The notes under the pieces were generated by a model that worked only from the letters and a program-made list of their open reading frames with translations, was not told where the DNA came from and did not search any database. A stretch of 19,647 nucleotides of DNA, taken from NCBI GenBank assembly GCA_937916405.1, contig CALFUF010000178.1, forward strand, positions 1 through 19,647, in the 5' to 3' direction. The stretch comes from an uncultured Prevotella sp. (GTDB lineage: Bacteria > Bacteroidota > Bacteroidia > Bacteroidales > Bacteroidaceae). Positions 13,613-19,647 of the stretch are shown piece by piece (position 1 is the first letter of the stretch; every line of letters starts with the position of its first letter). Made by a program: the position numbers and the translations under genes.

Positions 13613-15049
13613 TTATTTAATATCCTCACCATCGTGCTCATGACAGTAGCTAGTACCATCGAAGCAATGGGTACAAAGACGCTCCTTGGGAATACCGATA
13701 GACTCAATGAGGTCTTCCAGACTGGCGAATTTCACACTGGTCAGTCCCAGTCGACGGGCTATCTCGTCCACCATCCGCTGATACTCGGGGGTTCCTGTCT
13801 TGGCATAAGCCTCCAAATTCTTCTGGTCGTCACCCTCAAAGTCTTTGATAATACGACGGGTTATCAACTCCAAATCACTCTTTGATGAGGTGAAACCGAT
13901 ATACTTACAACCATAGACCAATGGCGGACAGGAGATGCGCACATGCACTTCCTTTGCACCATTCTCGAAAAACGTACGGACATTGTCACGTAACTGGGTA
14001 CCGCGAACGATGGAGTCGTCACAGAACACGATACGCTGGTTTTTCAGAATAGCATGGTTAGGAATCAGCTTCATACGAGCCACCAAATCACGACGCAACT
14101 GGTTGCCAGGAGTAAACGAGCGGGGCCATGTCGGGGTGTATTTCAAGACGGCACGCTTATAAGGAATCTTCTTACCATGGGAATAGCCCAAAGCCATCCC
14201 GACACCAGAGTCAGGAATGCCACACACAAGATCAGCCTCTACATCATGGTCTTTCTCACCCATGATACGTCCGTTCTTCTCACGCACATATTCTGTATTG
14301 ATTCCCTCGTAATCACTGGCAGGGAAGCCATAGTATACCCACAGGAATGAACATATCTGGCAACGGCTAAACGGTTTCTGCAACACCTCGATGCCATTGG
14401 AACGCAAACGGACAATCTCACCAGGACCTACGTCACGCAACACCTGGTAGTCAAGGTTTGGAAAACTCGTTGTCTCACTCGATGCGGCATAGGTGCCCTC
14501 TTTATGACCTATCACGATAGGGGTGCGCCCCAAGAAGTCACGTGCGGCAATGATACCATCCTCCGTAAGAATCAGCATCGAGCAGGAACCCTCTATCTTC
14601 TGGTATACCTTGTTAATACCCTCCACAAAGGTGTCACCCATGTTAATCAACAGTGCCACCAGTTCCGTCTGGTTGATATTGTTCGCTGACATTTCGCTCA
14701 AGTGCATACGCTCCGCTAATAACTCATCAGCGATCTGACGCAGGTTATTGATTTTCGCCACCGTCACTACCGCATATCGTCCCAGATGGGAGTTGATGAT
14801 AATCGGTTGTGGGTCGGTGTCACTAATCACACCCATTCCCTGATGTCCTTTGAAAGCATCCAACTCGTCCTCGAAACGAGAGCGGAAATACTGACGCTCT
14901 AACGAGTGAATAGAACGGTGAAACCCACTTTCCTCATCGAAGGTCACCAGTCCTGCTCGTTTAGTTCCTAAATGCGAGTTATAGTCTGTCCCGTAAAACA
15001 AATCGTTTACGCAATCTTTTGTGGAGATAGTACCGAAGAAACCACCCAT
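13613..15049 (-). CDS. PurF-like amidophosphoribosyltransferase homologue lacking the glutaminase Cys
   Basis: The 478-residue protein aligns over its whole length with glutamine PRPP amidotransferase, the first enzyme of purine synthesis. The phosphoribosyltransferase part looks complete: PRPP loop IVFCDDSIVRGTQL (340-353), and LVCGIPDSGVGMALGY near 274-289. The four likely iron-sulfur ligands of the Bacillus type are present as C233, C381, C459 and C462. In the glutaminase part, however, the N-terminus is MGGFFGTIS where PurF has MCGIxG, so the catalytic nucleophile is Gly. The RYST and NGN glutamine-site motifs are also not recognisable. The protein cannot use glutamine in the usual way. 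It may act with free ammonia, with a partner, or on another reaction. No other purine genes lie nearby. The same Gly form is, I believe, common to a Bacteroidetes clade. Confidence 0.82.
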   Translation of the reverse strand: MGGFFGTISTKDCVNDLFYGTDYNSHLGTKRAGLVTFDEESGFHRSIHSLERQYFRSRFEDELDAFKGHQGMGVISDTDPQPIIINSHLGRYAVVTVAKINNLRQIADELLAERMHLSEMSANNINQTELVALLINMGDTFVEGINKVYQKIEGSCSMLILTEDGIIAARDFLGRTPIVIGHKEGTYAASSETTSFPNLDYQVLRDVGPGEIVRLRSNGIEVLQKPFSRCQICSFLWVYYGFPASDYEGINTEYVREKNGRIMGEKDHDVEADLVCGIPDSGVGMALGYSHGKKIPYKRAVLKYTPTWPRSFTPGNQLRRDLVARMKLIPNHAILKNQRIVFCDDSIVRGTQLRDNVRTFFENGAKEVHVRISCPPLVYGCKYIGFTSSKSDLELITRRIIKDFEGDDQKNLEAYAKTGTPEYQRMVDEIARRLGLTSVKFASLEDLIESIGIPKERLCTHCFDGTSYCHEHDGEDIK

Positions 15050-15090
15050 TTTATGACCTTATAATAATTATTAATACCTCTTTAGGCGTG

Positions 15091-15098
15091 CAAAATTA
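15091..15098 (-). promoter_or_regulatory. -7 element (TAATTTTG) for the PurF-like gene
   Basis: TAATTTTG on the minus strand lies 41 nt before the start codon, predicting a leader of about 35 nt. No clear TTTG is found at the -33 position. Confidence 0.45.
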
Positions 15099-15174
15099 CA
15101 AAAAAATCATGTATTTCTCTCCTACTCTTTCATTTTTTTTGTATTTTTGTGGCGTAATATTGATTTAAAAGGGT

Positions 15175-15282
15175 ATGCCATCACGACCTCAACCGTTAAT
15201 CGGATTGCTGTTGATACTCCTTGGCGGCATGATTTATTTGTCATTCCGACCAACCTCCCTTCTGCTCTTTCAAGTGAAATAA
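15175..15282 (+). pseudogene. Truncated membrane-protein ORF (35 aa)
   Basis: ATG at 15175 opens a 35-residue frame, MPSRPQPLIGLLLILLGGMI then YLSFRPTSLL, ending at TAA where a repeat begins. It has one strongly hydrophobic segment and reads like the N-terminus of a membrane protein cut short. A TATTTTTG element lies upstream at 15142-15149 but without a good -33. It is divergent from the PurF-like gene. It might instead be a genuine one-helix small protein. Confidence 0.4.
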
Positions 15283-15285
15283 GAG

Positions 15286-15427
15286 AGTTTTCACTTTTCA
15301 CTTTCATCTTTTCATCATTAGGTACTTTTTTAATAAAACATTATTTATTTTATATTATTAGGAAAATGGCTGTCCGGCAGTAAAAAACAAGCAAATGATG
15401 AAATGATGAATGATGAAAGTGAAAACT
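15286..15427. repeat. Imperfect inverted repeat (AGTTTTCACTTT...CATCATT)
   Basis: AGTTTTCACTTTTCACTTTC with following CATC repeats (15286-15319) is matched in inverse orientation at 15395-15427 (ATGATGAAATGATGAATGAT then GAAAGTGAAAACT). The left arm carries one extra TTTCAC unit. The intervening 75 nt are very AT-rich and have no gene. Confidence 0.6.
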
Positions 15428-15430
15428 ATG

Positions 15431-15460
15431 CCGATTTGCTAACGAAGGTTAACAAATCGG
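15431..15460. terminator. Strong hairpin with GAAG loop
   Basis: CCGATTTGCTAAC pairs with GTTAACAAATCGG around GAAG, 12 of 13 positions paired. There is no clear T-run after it (AGTTAACT), so it may be a structured element rather than a terminator. Confidence 0.45.
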
Positions 15461-15487
15461 AGTTAACTATAAACAAAACTTAGGGAA

Positions 15488-15726
15488 ACAAGGATAGAAG
15501 GCATCGGAGTGCAGCCAATCGCCTGATATCGGTGGGAGGGGTCTTGCGGAAGCAGCAAAACAAGTGTATCTTTGCAACCGTGTTCAGAACACCAGACGCC
15601 GTGAAGCGGATGCCTGCGCCGCCAGTGGGCGGTGCCTCCGATCAAAGATGGGAAAGTCTCCGATGGCGCATACGAGACTGCCCCCTCCGCGAGAGAAGGC
15701 ACTCCCCACAAAGATAGAAGGCATCG
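15488..15726. repeat. GC-rich block bounded by 19-bp direct repeats
   Basis: ACAAGGATAGAAGGCATCG (15488-15506) recurs with one change at 15708-15726, exactly 220 bp apart. The DNA between is clearly richer in G and C than its AT-rich surroundings. It contains GCGCCGCCAGTGGGCGGTGC. Both strands are open for 60-80 codons, but no reading frame resembles a known protein. It may be an inserted element or a non-coding RNA gene. Confidence 0.55.
15544..15574 (+). promoter_or_regulatory. Promoter inside the GC-rich block
   Basis: TTG (15544-15546) and TATCTTTG (15567-15574) are 20 nt apart. The transcript would start near 15581 and run through the rest of the GC-rich block towards the 3' end of the phosphatase gene. 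No convincing ORF follows. Confidence 0.5.
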
Positions 15727-15744
15727 CTCTCAACGAAACCGATT

Positions 15745-16605
15745 TTACTTCCGTACCACTTTCTGGTTGTTCATAATGACAATACCGCGGGTGGAATCAT
15801 TTGCCTCCTGTCCGTTCAATTGGTAGGCACGGGTAGCAGGATGCTCCACGATGGCAGCACTACGGACGCCACTGGGTAGTCCCATCTGTTCAGCATATTC
15901 GGCTTGGGCTTTCTTCATCTGGGCTAGGAATTCCGCATTACCCTGCAGGGCACAGAAGCCTACACTTGCCGCTGTACGGCTGGCATCCACATCACTCTGC
16001 CAATGGGCACCCACGATGACACGACTGTTACAATAGTCCCAGCCACGACTGAAGATTTCGGTAGCACGCTGAGGGGCTATCTGCGCCAAGAGCAGGGAGA
16101 TAGTCCAGCCACGCAGGCTATGTCCTGACGGGTAACTGCCCTCACCACGCAGGTCATCCTCCTCATGGGACGGCATCGAGTCGTCAAAACGCTCGAAAGG
16201 ACGCTGGCGCTGATAGAACGCCTTCGTTTCCTTACGCATAGGATCGGTAGTGGCAAGACTGGTCTCCATCAACTTCCATATTTCAGGAGTGTCGGTCGCA
16301 TTGATCTCCAGTCCGAACGCATCCTTCCACTGCAAGAACAGTTTGGCATGGTCGTCCCATTCCGCATCGGCAATAGCAAGAGCCACACGGTCGGCATCCT
16401 GTCGCTGTTGCTTACCCCAGCCATAGCGCACCACGTCATTGGCAAACTCCGGACTGTCGAAGGCGGGAGGTGCTGGCATGATATCAATCAGTTTAGGAAG
16501 TTGGTCCAGTTCGATATAAGGCTGCACTGTCTCAGTCTGTGCAAAACTGGTCGTTGTGCCGCAGAGAGTCAGGATGGCGGCAAGCATCCATTGGTTTGTC
16601 TTCAT
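15745..16605 (-). CDS. Exported class A acid phosphatase (PAP2 superfamily)
   Basis: From the Met at 16605 the protein has 286 residues and starts with a signal peptide (MKTNQWMLAAILTLCGTTTS, probable cleavage after SFA). It should hydrolyse phosphomonoesters in the periplasm. All three PAP2 signature motifs are present: KAFYQRQRPF (K-x6-RP), GSYPSGHS (PSGH) and SRVIVGAHWQSDVDAS (SR-x5-H-x3-D). The open frame extends further upstream to 16698, but the added residues are hydrophobic in a way that does not fit. The promoter at 16636-16665 lies inside the extension, so the shorter start is chosen. The C-terminal 40 residues (EHPATRAYQLNGQEANDS and on) lie outside the catalytic domain. The gene is divergent from the SBP-like gene. 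Confidence 0.9.
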   Translation of the reverse strand: MKTNQWMLAAILTLCGTTTSFAQTETVQPYIELDQLPKLIDIMPAPPAFDSPEFANDVVRYGWGKQQRQDADRVALAIADAEWDDHAKLFLQWKDAFGLEINATDTPEIWKLMETSLATTDPMRKETKAFYQRQRPFERFDDSMPSHEEDDLRGEGSYPSGHSLRGWTISLLLAQIAPQRATEIFSRGWDYCNSRVIVGAHWQSDVDASRTAASVGFCALQGNAEFLAQMKKAQAEYAEQMGLPSGVRSAAIVEHPATRAYQLNGQEANDSTRGIVIMNNQKVVRK

Positions 16606-16635
16606 AATTTTTATATACATTATTATTATTGCGTG

Positions 16636-16665
16636 CAAAAGTACAAAAAAAGTTTGAATCCCCAA
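16636..16665 (-). promoter_or_regulatory. Promoter of the acid phosphatase gene
   Basis: On the minus strand TTGG (16662-16665) and TACTTTTG (16636-16643) are 18 nt apart. Predicted start near 16629, giving a leader of about 24 nt to the ATG at 16605. It rules out the longer ORF start at 16698. Confidence 0.65.
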
Positions 16666-16704
16666 CAAATAAAACAAAAATATCCGTCTTTCAGACAAAA
16701 AGTG

Positions 16705-16712
16705 TATCTTTG
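16705..16712 (+). promoter_or_regulatory. -7 element (TATCTTTG) for the SBP-like gene
   Basis: TATCTTTG lies 12 nt before the first ATG (16725) and 27 nt before a second possible start at 16740. No strong -33 TTTG is visible. A very short leader, or use of the 16740 start (MTVLRKRILLLL), is suggested. Confidence 0.5.
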
Positions 16713-16724
16713 CAAAATAATTAA

Positions 16725-17575
16725 ATGATGCATAGAAAGATGACTGTGTTAAGAAAAAGAATACTTTTACTATTATCCGTATGGCTGTATCTGTGCTGCC
16801 CTACAGTACTGGCAGCATGTGGAAACAGTGATACGGCAACAGAGCCAGATGACACCAGTAAGGTTGATGAGTTTTCACAACGAGGCATCCTGCTCGTCGG
16901 GACAACAGGAGACTACCGTCCTCTATCCTTCTGTGAACCCGATGGCACCTATTGGGGCTTTGGCATTGATATTGCTCAAGAGATAGCATCCTGCTTAGGG
17001 GTGGAAACCGTCTTCGTGAAGACATCATGGCCGACACTGACCAACGACGTGCTGGCTGAGCCTCAGACTTTTGACTTTGCGATTGGGGGTATCACCATCA
17101 CGGAGGCACGTCGTGAGACCATGCTGATGAGCGAAGGCTACTTAGCTAATGGGAAGACCATCCTTTGCAGGTCAACGGATGCCAGCCGTTTCCAGTCTTT
17201 GGCAGACATTGACAAGCCTGAAGTCCGTGTGATGGTGAACCCTGGAGGGCTGAACGAGAAATTCGCCAAAGAGAACCTCACGAATGCGACGATTATCGTA
17301 CACCAGCAGAACGAGGAGATACCCTCTCTTGTCGCCGAGGGACAGGCAGACGTGATGATCACTGAGATTACCGAGGCACCCTATTATGTGAAAACGGACA
17401 ACCGTCCGCCGCACCGCTACTGAATGAGCCATTCACTCATGGAGAGATAGGTGTCTTGATGCGCAAAGGACAAGAGGACCTCATGCTTATAGTCAACAAT
17501 ACCATCCGCCGAATGAAGTACGACGGAACACTACGTCGCCTTCATGAAAAGTACGGACTGGTCTATGCTTATTAA
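16725..17575 (+). pseudogene. Cyclohexadienyl-dehydratase/SBP-like lipoprotein gene with a frameshift
   Basis: The first frame (16725-17423) encodes a lipoprotein signal with lipobox LAAC (TVLAACGNS) and an extracellular solute-binding fold (SBP_bac_3). Several motifs recall cyclohexadienyl/arogenate dehydratase (PheC): GTTGDYRPLSF, GFGIDIAQEIASCLG, TSWPTL, DFAIGGITIT, VMVNPGGLNEKF and DVMITE. It breaks off after VKTDNRPPHRY. Dropping into another frame at about 17405-17412 restores the expected ending (AAPLLNEPFTHGEIG, then RRLHEKYGLVYAY) to TAA at 17573. One missing base explains the break, and the restored protein would be about 283 residues. This is either a real null mutation or a sequencing error. 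It may bind an amino-acid-like ligand or act as a dehydratase; no transport genes adjoin it. Confidence 0.75.
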
Positions 17576-17597
17576 GCCAGAACCTCTTCGCTCGTCA

Positions 17598-18377
17598 TCA
17601 CCACTCCGACAGGTCTGCCTTCGCCTCTATGCGTTTCTCGACATCATCAGGAAGTGCTGAGAAGAAATCATGACCTGTCAGTCGCTCTATCTCGTCAACG
17701 GTACGGACCGCATCCCGCATGGGCTGACTGCTGCCATTGTTCTCGTAGATAAAGCCTATGGCGGCGGCATTCTTGCCAGTACGGAGCACTACTTTATAGA
17801 ATGCCTCAGGAACCGTGATACGACGGTTACGCTGACGACCAATCGTCTTATGGGTATCACCACGAAGGAGGGGACCACAGACGATATACACCCTGTCGTA
17901 ACGCTTTGCCCAAGTACGGCAAAGCATCTCCAAGTCGTTCCAGTCACCGCCGTTCAGTTTACTGTTCTGCGGACATATATTCGTCATCAGGAAACTCTCC
18001 TCCTGAGCCCGCTGGTTCCATTTGTTATCACCAGAGGGACACATGTGCCCACGACTATACCCAGACTGCATGTAATCGAAGGTGGTGACGGGATTGTCCA
18101 CATTGCCATCGGGATGGAAAGCGACACCCTTACGCTTGTAGTTACCAGAGACATGATTGCCAGTGAGATACCACGACACGGCAAGGGGGATGCGCATAGA
18201 CTGGGAATACCATGCCTTATAGGCATAGCGCAGCAGGGGGACATTCTCTTGACTGACACGCACGTCCGTCAGACTGCTTTCCTGCTCTGACGGAACACTA
18301 CTGTTCTTGACTTTCTGTCCACACGATTGCAGACTAAGCAGCGTCACAGCCGCTAATATAAGGGATAATCTTTTCAT
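17598..18377 (-). CDS. Lipoprotein DNA/RNA non-specific endonuclease (NUC1 family)
   Basis: The 259-residue protein starts with a lipoprotein signal (MKRLSLILAAVTLLSLQSCG; lipidated C19). The catalytic domain resembles the Serratia nuclease family, with SRGHMCPSGDN (108-118; general-base H111) in place of the usual DRGH. It also has TNICPQNSKLNGGDWNDLE (132-150), which carries the metal-binding Asn and conserved Trp and Glu. It should cleave DNA or RNA outside the inner membrane, for nutrition or for attack on incoming DNA. The start lies 3 nt after the permease stop codon, so it is probably the last gene of the FetAB-type operon. The functional tie to the transporter is unclear. It converges on the SBP-like gene with 22 nt between them. 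Confidence 0.9.
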   Translation of the reverse strand: MKRLSLILAAVTLLSLQSCGQKVKNSSVPSEQESSLTDVRVSQENVPLLRYAYKAWYSQSMRIPLAVSWYLTGNHVSGNYKRKGVAFHPDGNVDNPVTTFDYMQSGYSRGHMCPSGDNKWNQRAQEESFLMTNICPQNSKLNGGDWNDLEMLCRTWAKRYDRVYIVCGPLLRGDTHKTIGRQRNRRITVPEAFYKVVLRTGKNAAAIGFIYENNGSSQPMRDAVRTVDEIERLTGHDFFSALPDDVEKRIEAKADLSEW

Positions 18378-18380
18378 CAG

Positions 18381-19100
18381 TTAACTCATTCGGGTATAAA
18401 TATAAATAGAGAATATCAGGATCAGCATGGTACTGCATAGTGCCGCTGCTGTCATCATGGCAAGGAAGGCTATCGCTTGCAGAGGTTGGATACCACCCAA
18501 TAACAGTCCACTCAACAAAGAGGGCATGAAAACGAGTCCTACCAACAGCAACTGCGACAGGACAGGGGCAAAGGCTCTGGTTATCGCCTTTGTCAGGAAG
18601 GGACGTAACGCCTCTAACTGGTTAGCGCCATTACCACGCAGATACTCATACAACTCTTTATGTGTACGACGCTCCAAGACATAGGTGGTGATACCACGAC
18701 GACAGACGAAGAGTGCCTCGGCTTGCAGCATCGTCATCACGGGAATAAACACATCGGCACTAAACAGATGATTGACATCCATCAGCAACAGTACTAAGAT
18801 GCCCATCACGAAAGTGACAATCGTCATACTCACATAGATGGGAATAGACTGCCAGCGCTTACGACAATAGATGGCTGTGGCTACACCACTGGAGAGCAAT
18901 ACCCACAAGATGTTCAGCCATGCCTTGTCCCATTGGAAGATGTAGTAAAAACAGAACGCCATGACGGCAAGCACCACGGTCAGTCGTCCCATGACGGATG
19001 CCGACATCCGCAGGAAACGGCGGTCTAAGCGGAATAATATCAAGGCTGGCACCAACAACAGCAGGATGCCGATAATCAATCGCACAATAGTGATATTCAT
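18381..19100 (-). CDS. fetB: FetB/YbbM-type ABC transporter permease
   Basis: The 239-residue protein has about seven hydrophobic segments and matches the UPF0014/FetB family. Diagnostic stretches are IPVMTMLQAEALFVCRRG, LEALRPFLTKAITRAFAP, and GLVFMPSLLSGLLLGGIQPL followed by AIAFLAMM. FetB with its ATPase FetA is described in E. coli as an iron exporter that gives protection under oxidative stress; the substrate here is unproven. The ATG overlaps the ATPase stop codon by 4 nt (ATGA type), so the two are translationally coupled. Length is close to normal for the family. It is followed directly by the nuclease gene. Confidence 0.85.
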   Translation of the reverse strand: MNITIVRLIIGILLLLVPALILFRLDRRFLRMSASVMGRLTVVLAVMAFCFYYIFQWDKAWLNILWVLLSSGVATAIYCRKRWQSIPIYVSMTIVTFVMGILVLLLMDVNHLFSADVFIPVMTMLQAEALFVCRRGITTYVLERRTHKELYEYLRGNGANQLEALRPFLTKAITRAFAPVLSQLLLVGLVFMPSLLSGLLLGGIQPLQAIAFLAMMTAAALCSTMLILIFSIYIYTRMS

Positions 19101-19647
19101 AATTGTATCTGGTTTTGAAGGATTCTAGAATTAACGGCAAGAACGGTAGCCCCCTGACGCGCCGCCTCTTGCAACAGGACATCAACGGTCTGCATCGCCT
19201 CCGCACTGATAGGCTGTGCCGGCTCGTCGACAATCAGTAACCGCTTGCCTAACTGCATCGCATTCTGGAGCAACAACAGATAACGCTCGTCGGCAGACAA
19301 TTCGCTCCATCGCCGTCCGTCAGTCGGCACCCGATAGGATGCCTCACCCTTGTTGACTTTCAGTCCAAACAACATCTCTGAGAGGTCGGCAATACTGTCA
19401 TAGTCCTCTATCACCGTCAGGTGTTGGGGCACATAGGCAATCTGTCTGCGGAAATAGGGAGCCGACAGGGGTGTCAGCAACTCACCATCAATACTGATAT
19501 GTCCTTGGTCAATGGGTATCAAGCCCAATACGGCACGCAACACCGTGGTCTTCCCCACCCCTTGCGAGCCTGTCAGACAGACCAACTGACAATCGCCCAC
19601 TGTCAGGGATAGCGAGTGAACCAACGGCTCTATTGTTACGTTATGCA
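19097..19647 (-). CDS. fetA: FetA/YbbL-type ABC transporter ATPase (5' end cut by window edge)
   Basis: The frame is open to the window edge. The start predicted at 19624 is a TTG and is unlikely, since in-frame codons HNVTIEPLVHS precede it. The last bases (TGCAT on the minus strand) would make an ATG if the next base outside is A. Walker A is TGSQGVGKTT, Walker B is RLLIVDEPAQP, and the Q-loop is IAYVPQHL. The ABC signature, normally LSGGQ, reads LSADERYLLLLQNA and so deviates. The C-terminus VLAVNSRILQNQIQL replaces the usual H-loop His with Asn. The protein should power the FetB permease. It overlaps fetB by 4 nt. ATPase activity may be reduced if these substitutions are real. Confidence 0.85.
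   Translation of the reverse strand, partial: HNVTIEPLVHSLSLTVGDCQLVCLTGSQGVGKTTVLRAVLGLIPIDQGHISIDGELLTPLSAPYFRRQIAYVPQHLTVIEDYDSIADLSEMLFGLKVNKGEASYRVPTDGRRWSELSADERYLLLLQNAMQLGKRLLIVDEPAQPISAEAMQTVDVLLQEAARQGATVLAVNSRILQNQIQL

Noticed and set aside
15463..15711. 82-codon minus-strand ORF in the GC-rich block
   Set aside because: GC-rich DNA has few stops on either strand; the translation matches no family I know, so it is not called as a gene.
16605..16698. 31-residue N-terminal extension of the phosphatase
   Set aside because: It precedes a good signal peptide and overlaps the likely promoter.
16165..16728. 187-codon plus-strand ORF
   Set aside because: Antisense to the acid phosphatase gene and its promoter region; no recognisable domain.
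17670..18290. 206-codon plus-strand ORF
   Set aside because: Antisense to the nuclease gene with its clear NUC motifs; a shadow frame.

Overview
The window looks like chromosome of a Bacteroidales bacterium, most likely Prevotella/Segatella. The evidence is recurrent Bacteroidetes-type promoters (TTG, about 19-20 nt, TAnnTTTG), the lack of clear Shine-Dalgarno sites, Bacteroidetes-style lipoprotein signals, and families typical of that group (DUF3667, HSDR_N-type 149-aa protein, C4 zinc-ribbon next to Nif3, DUF6922-like protein). No RNA genes or CRISPR arrays were seen.

Region 1 (1-7330) is accessory and repeat-rich. A DUF3667 membrane protein carries a VanW-like N-terminus. It is followed by a 505-bp element with 112-nt inverted arms, then a series of leftward units: a small exported protein, a kinase-like gene split by one in-frame TGA, and a Sau3AI-like restriction-modification operon (endonuclease, C5 methyltransferase, 56-aa protein). 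Each of the three units is followed, in frame after its stop codon, by a copy of the same short coding-like repeat. Two of them are also preceded by a nearly identical 43-bp promoter segment. This modular, cassette-like layout is the most unusual pattern in the window.

Region 2 (7256-7830) is an intergenic patch of nested repeats: a 22-bp tandem repeat, a perfect 40-bp AT palindrome, two further inverted repeats, and the remains of a tiny signal-peptide gene.

Region 3 (7828-10415) has a DUF6922-like gene followed by a long RelA/SpoT-family (p)ppGpp synthetase whose hydrolase metal site looks broken. Region 4 (10632-11331) is a gene graveyard: the C-terminus of an ORF6N-type protein and a collapsed NRPS adenylation-domain gene that still has a good promoter.

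Region 5 (11362-15049) is conserved housekeeping-type sequence: an HSDR_N-like protein, and convergent to it a zinc-ribbon coiled-coil protein, a Nif3-family protein and a PurF-like protein that lacks the glutaminase nucleophile. Region 6 (15120-15745) is intergenic, with a truncated membrane ORF, hairpins and a GC-rich block bounded by 19-bp direct repeats.

Region 7 (15745-19647) has an exported class A acid phosphatase, a divergent PheC/SBP-like lipoprotein gene with a frameshift, and a leftward operon encoding a FetA/FetB-type ABC transporter (ATPase cut by the window edge) and a lipoprotein DNA/RNA endonuclease.
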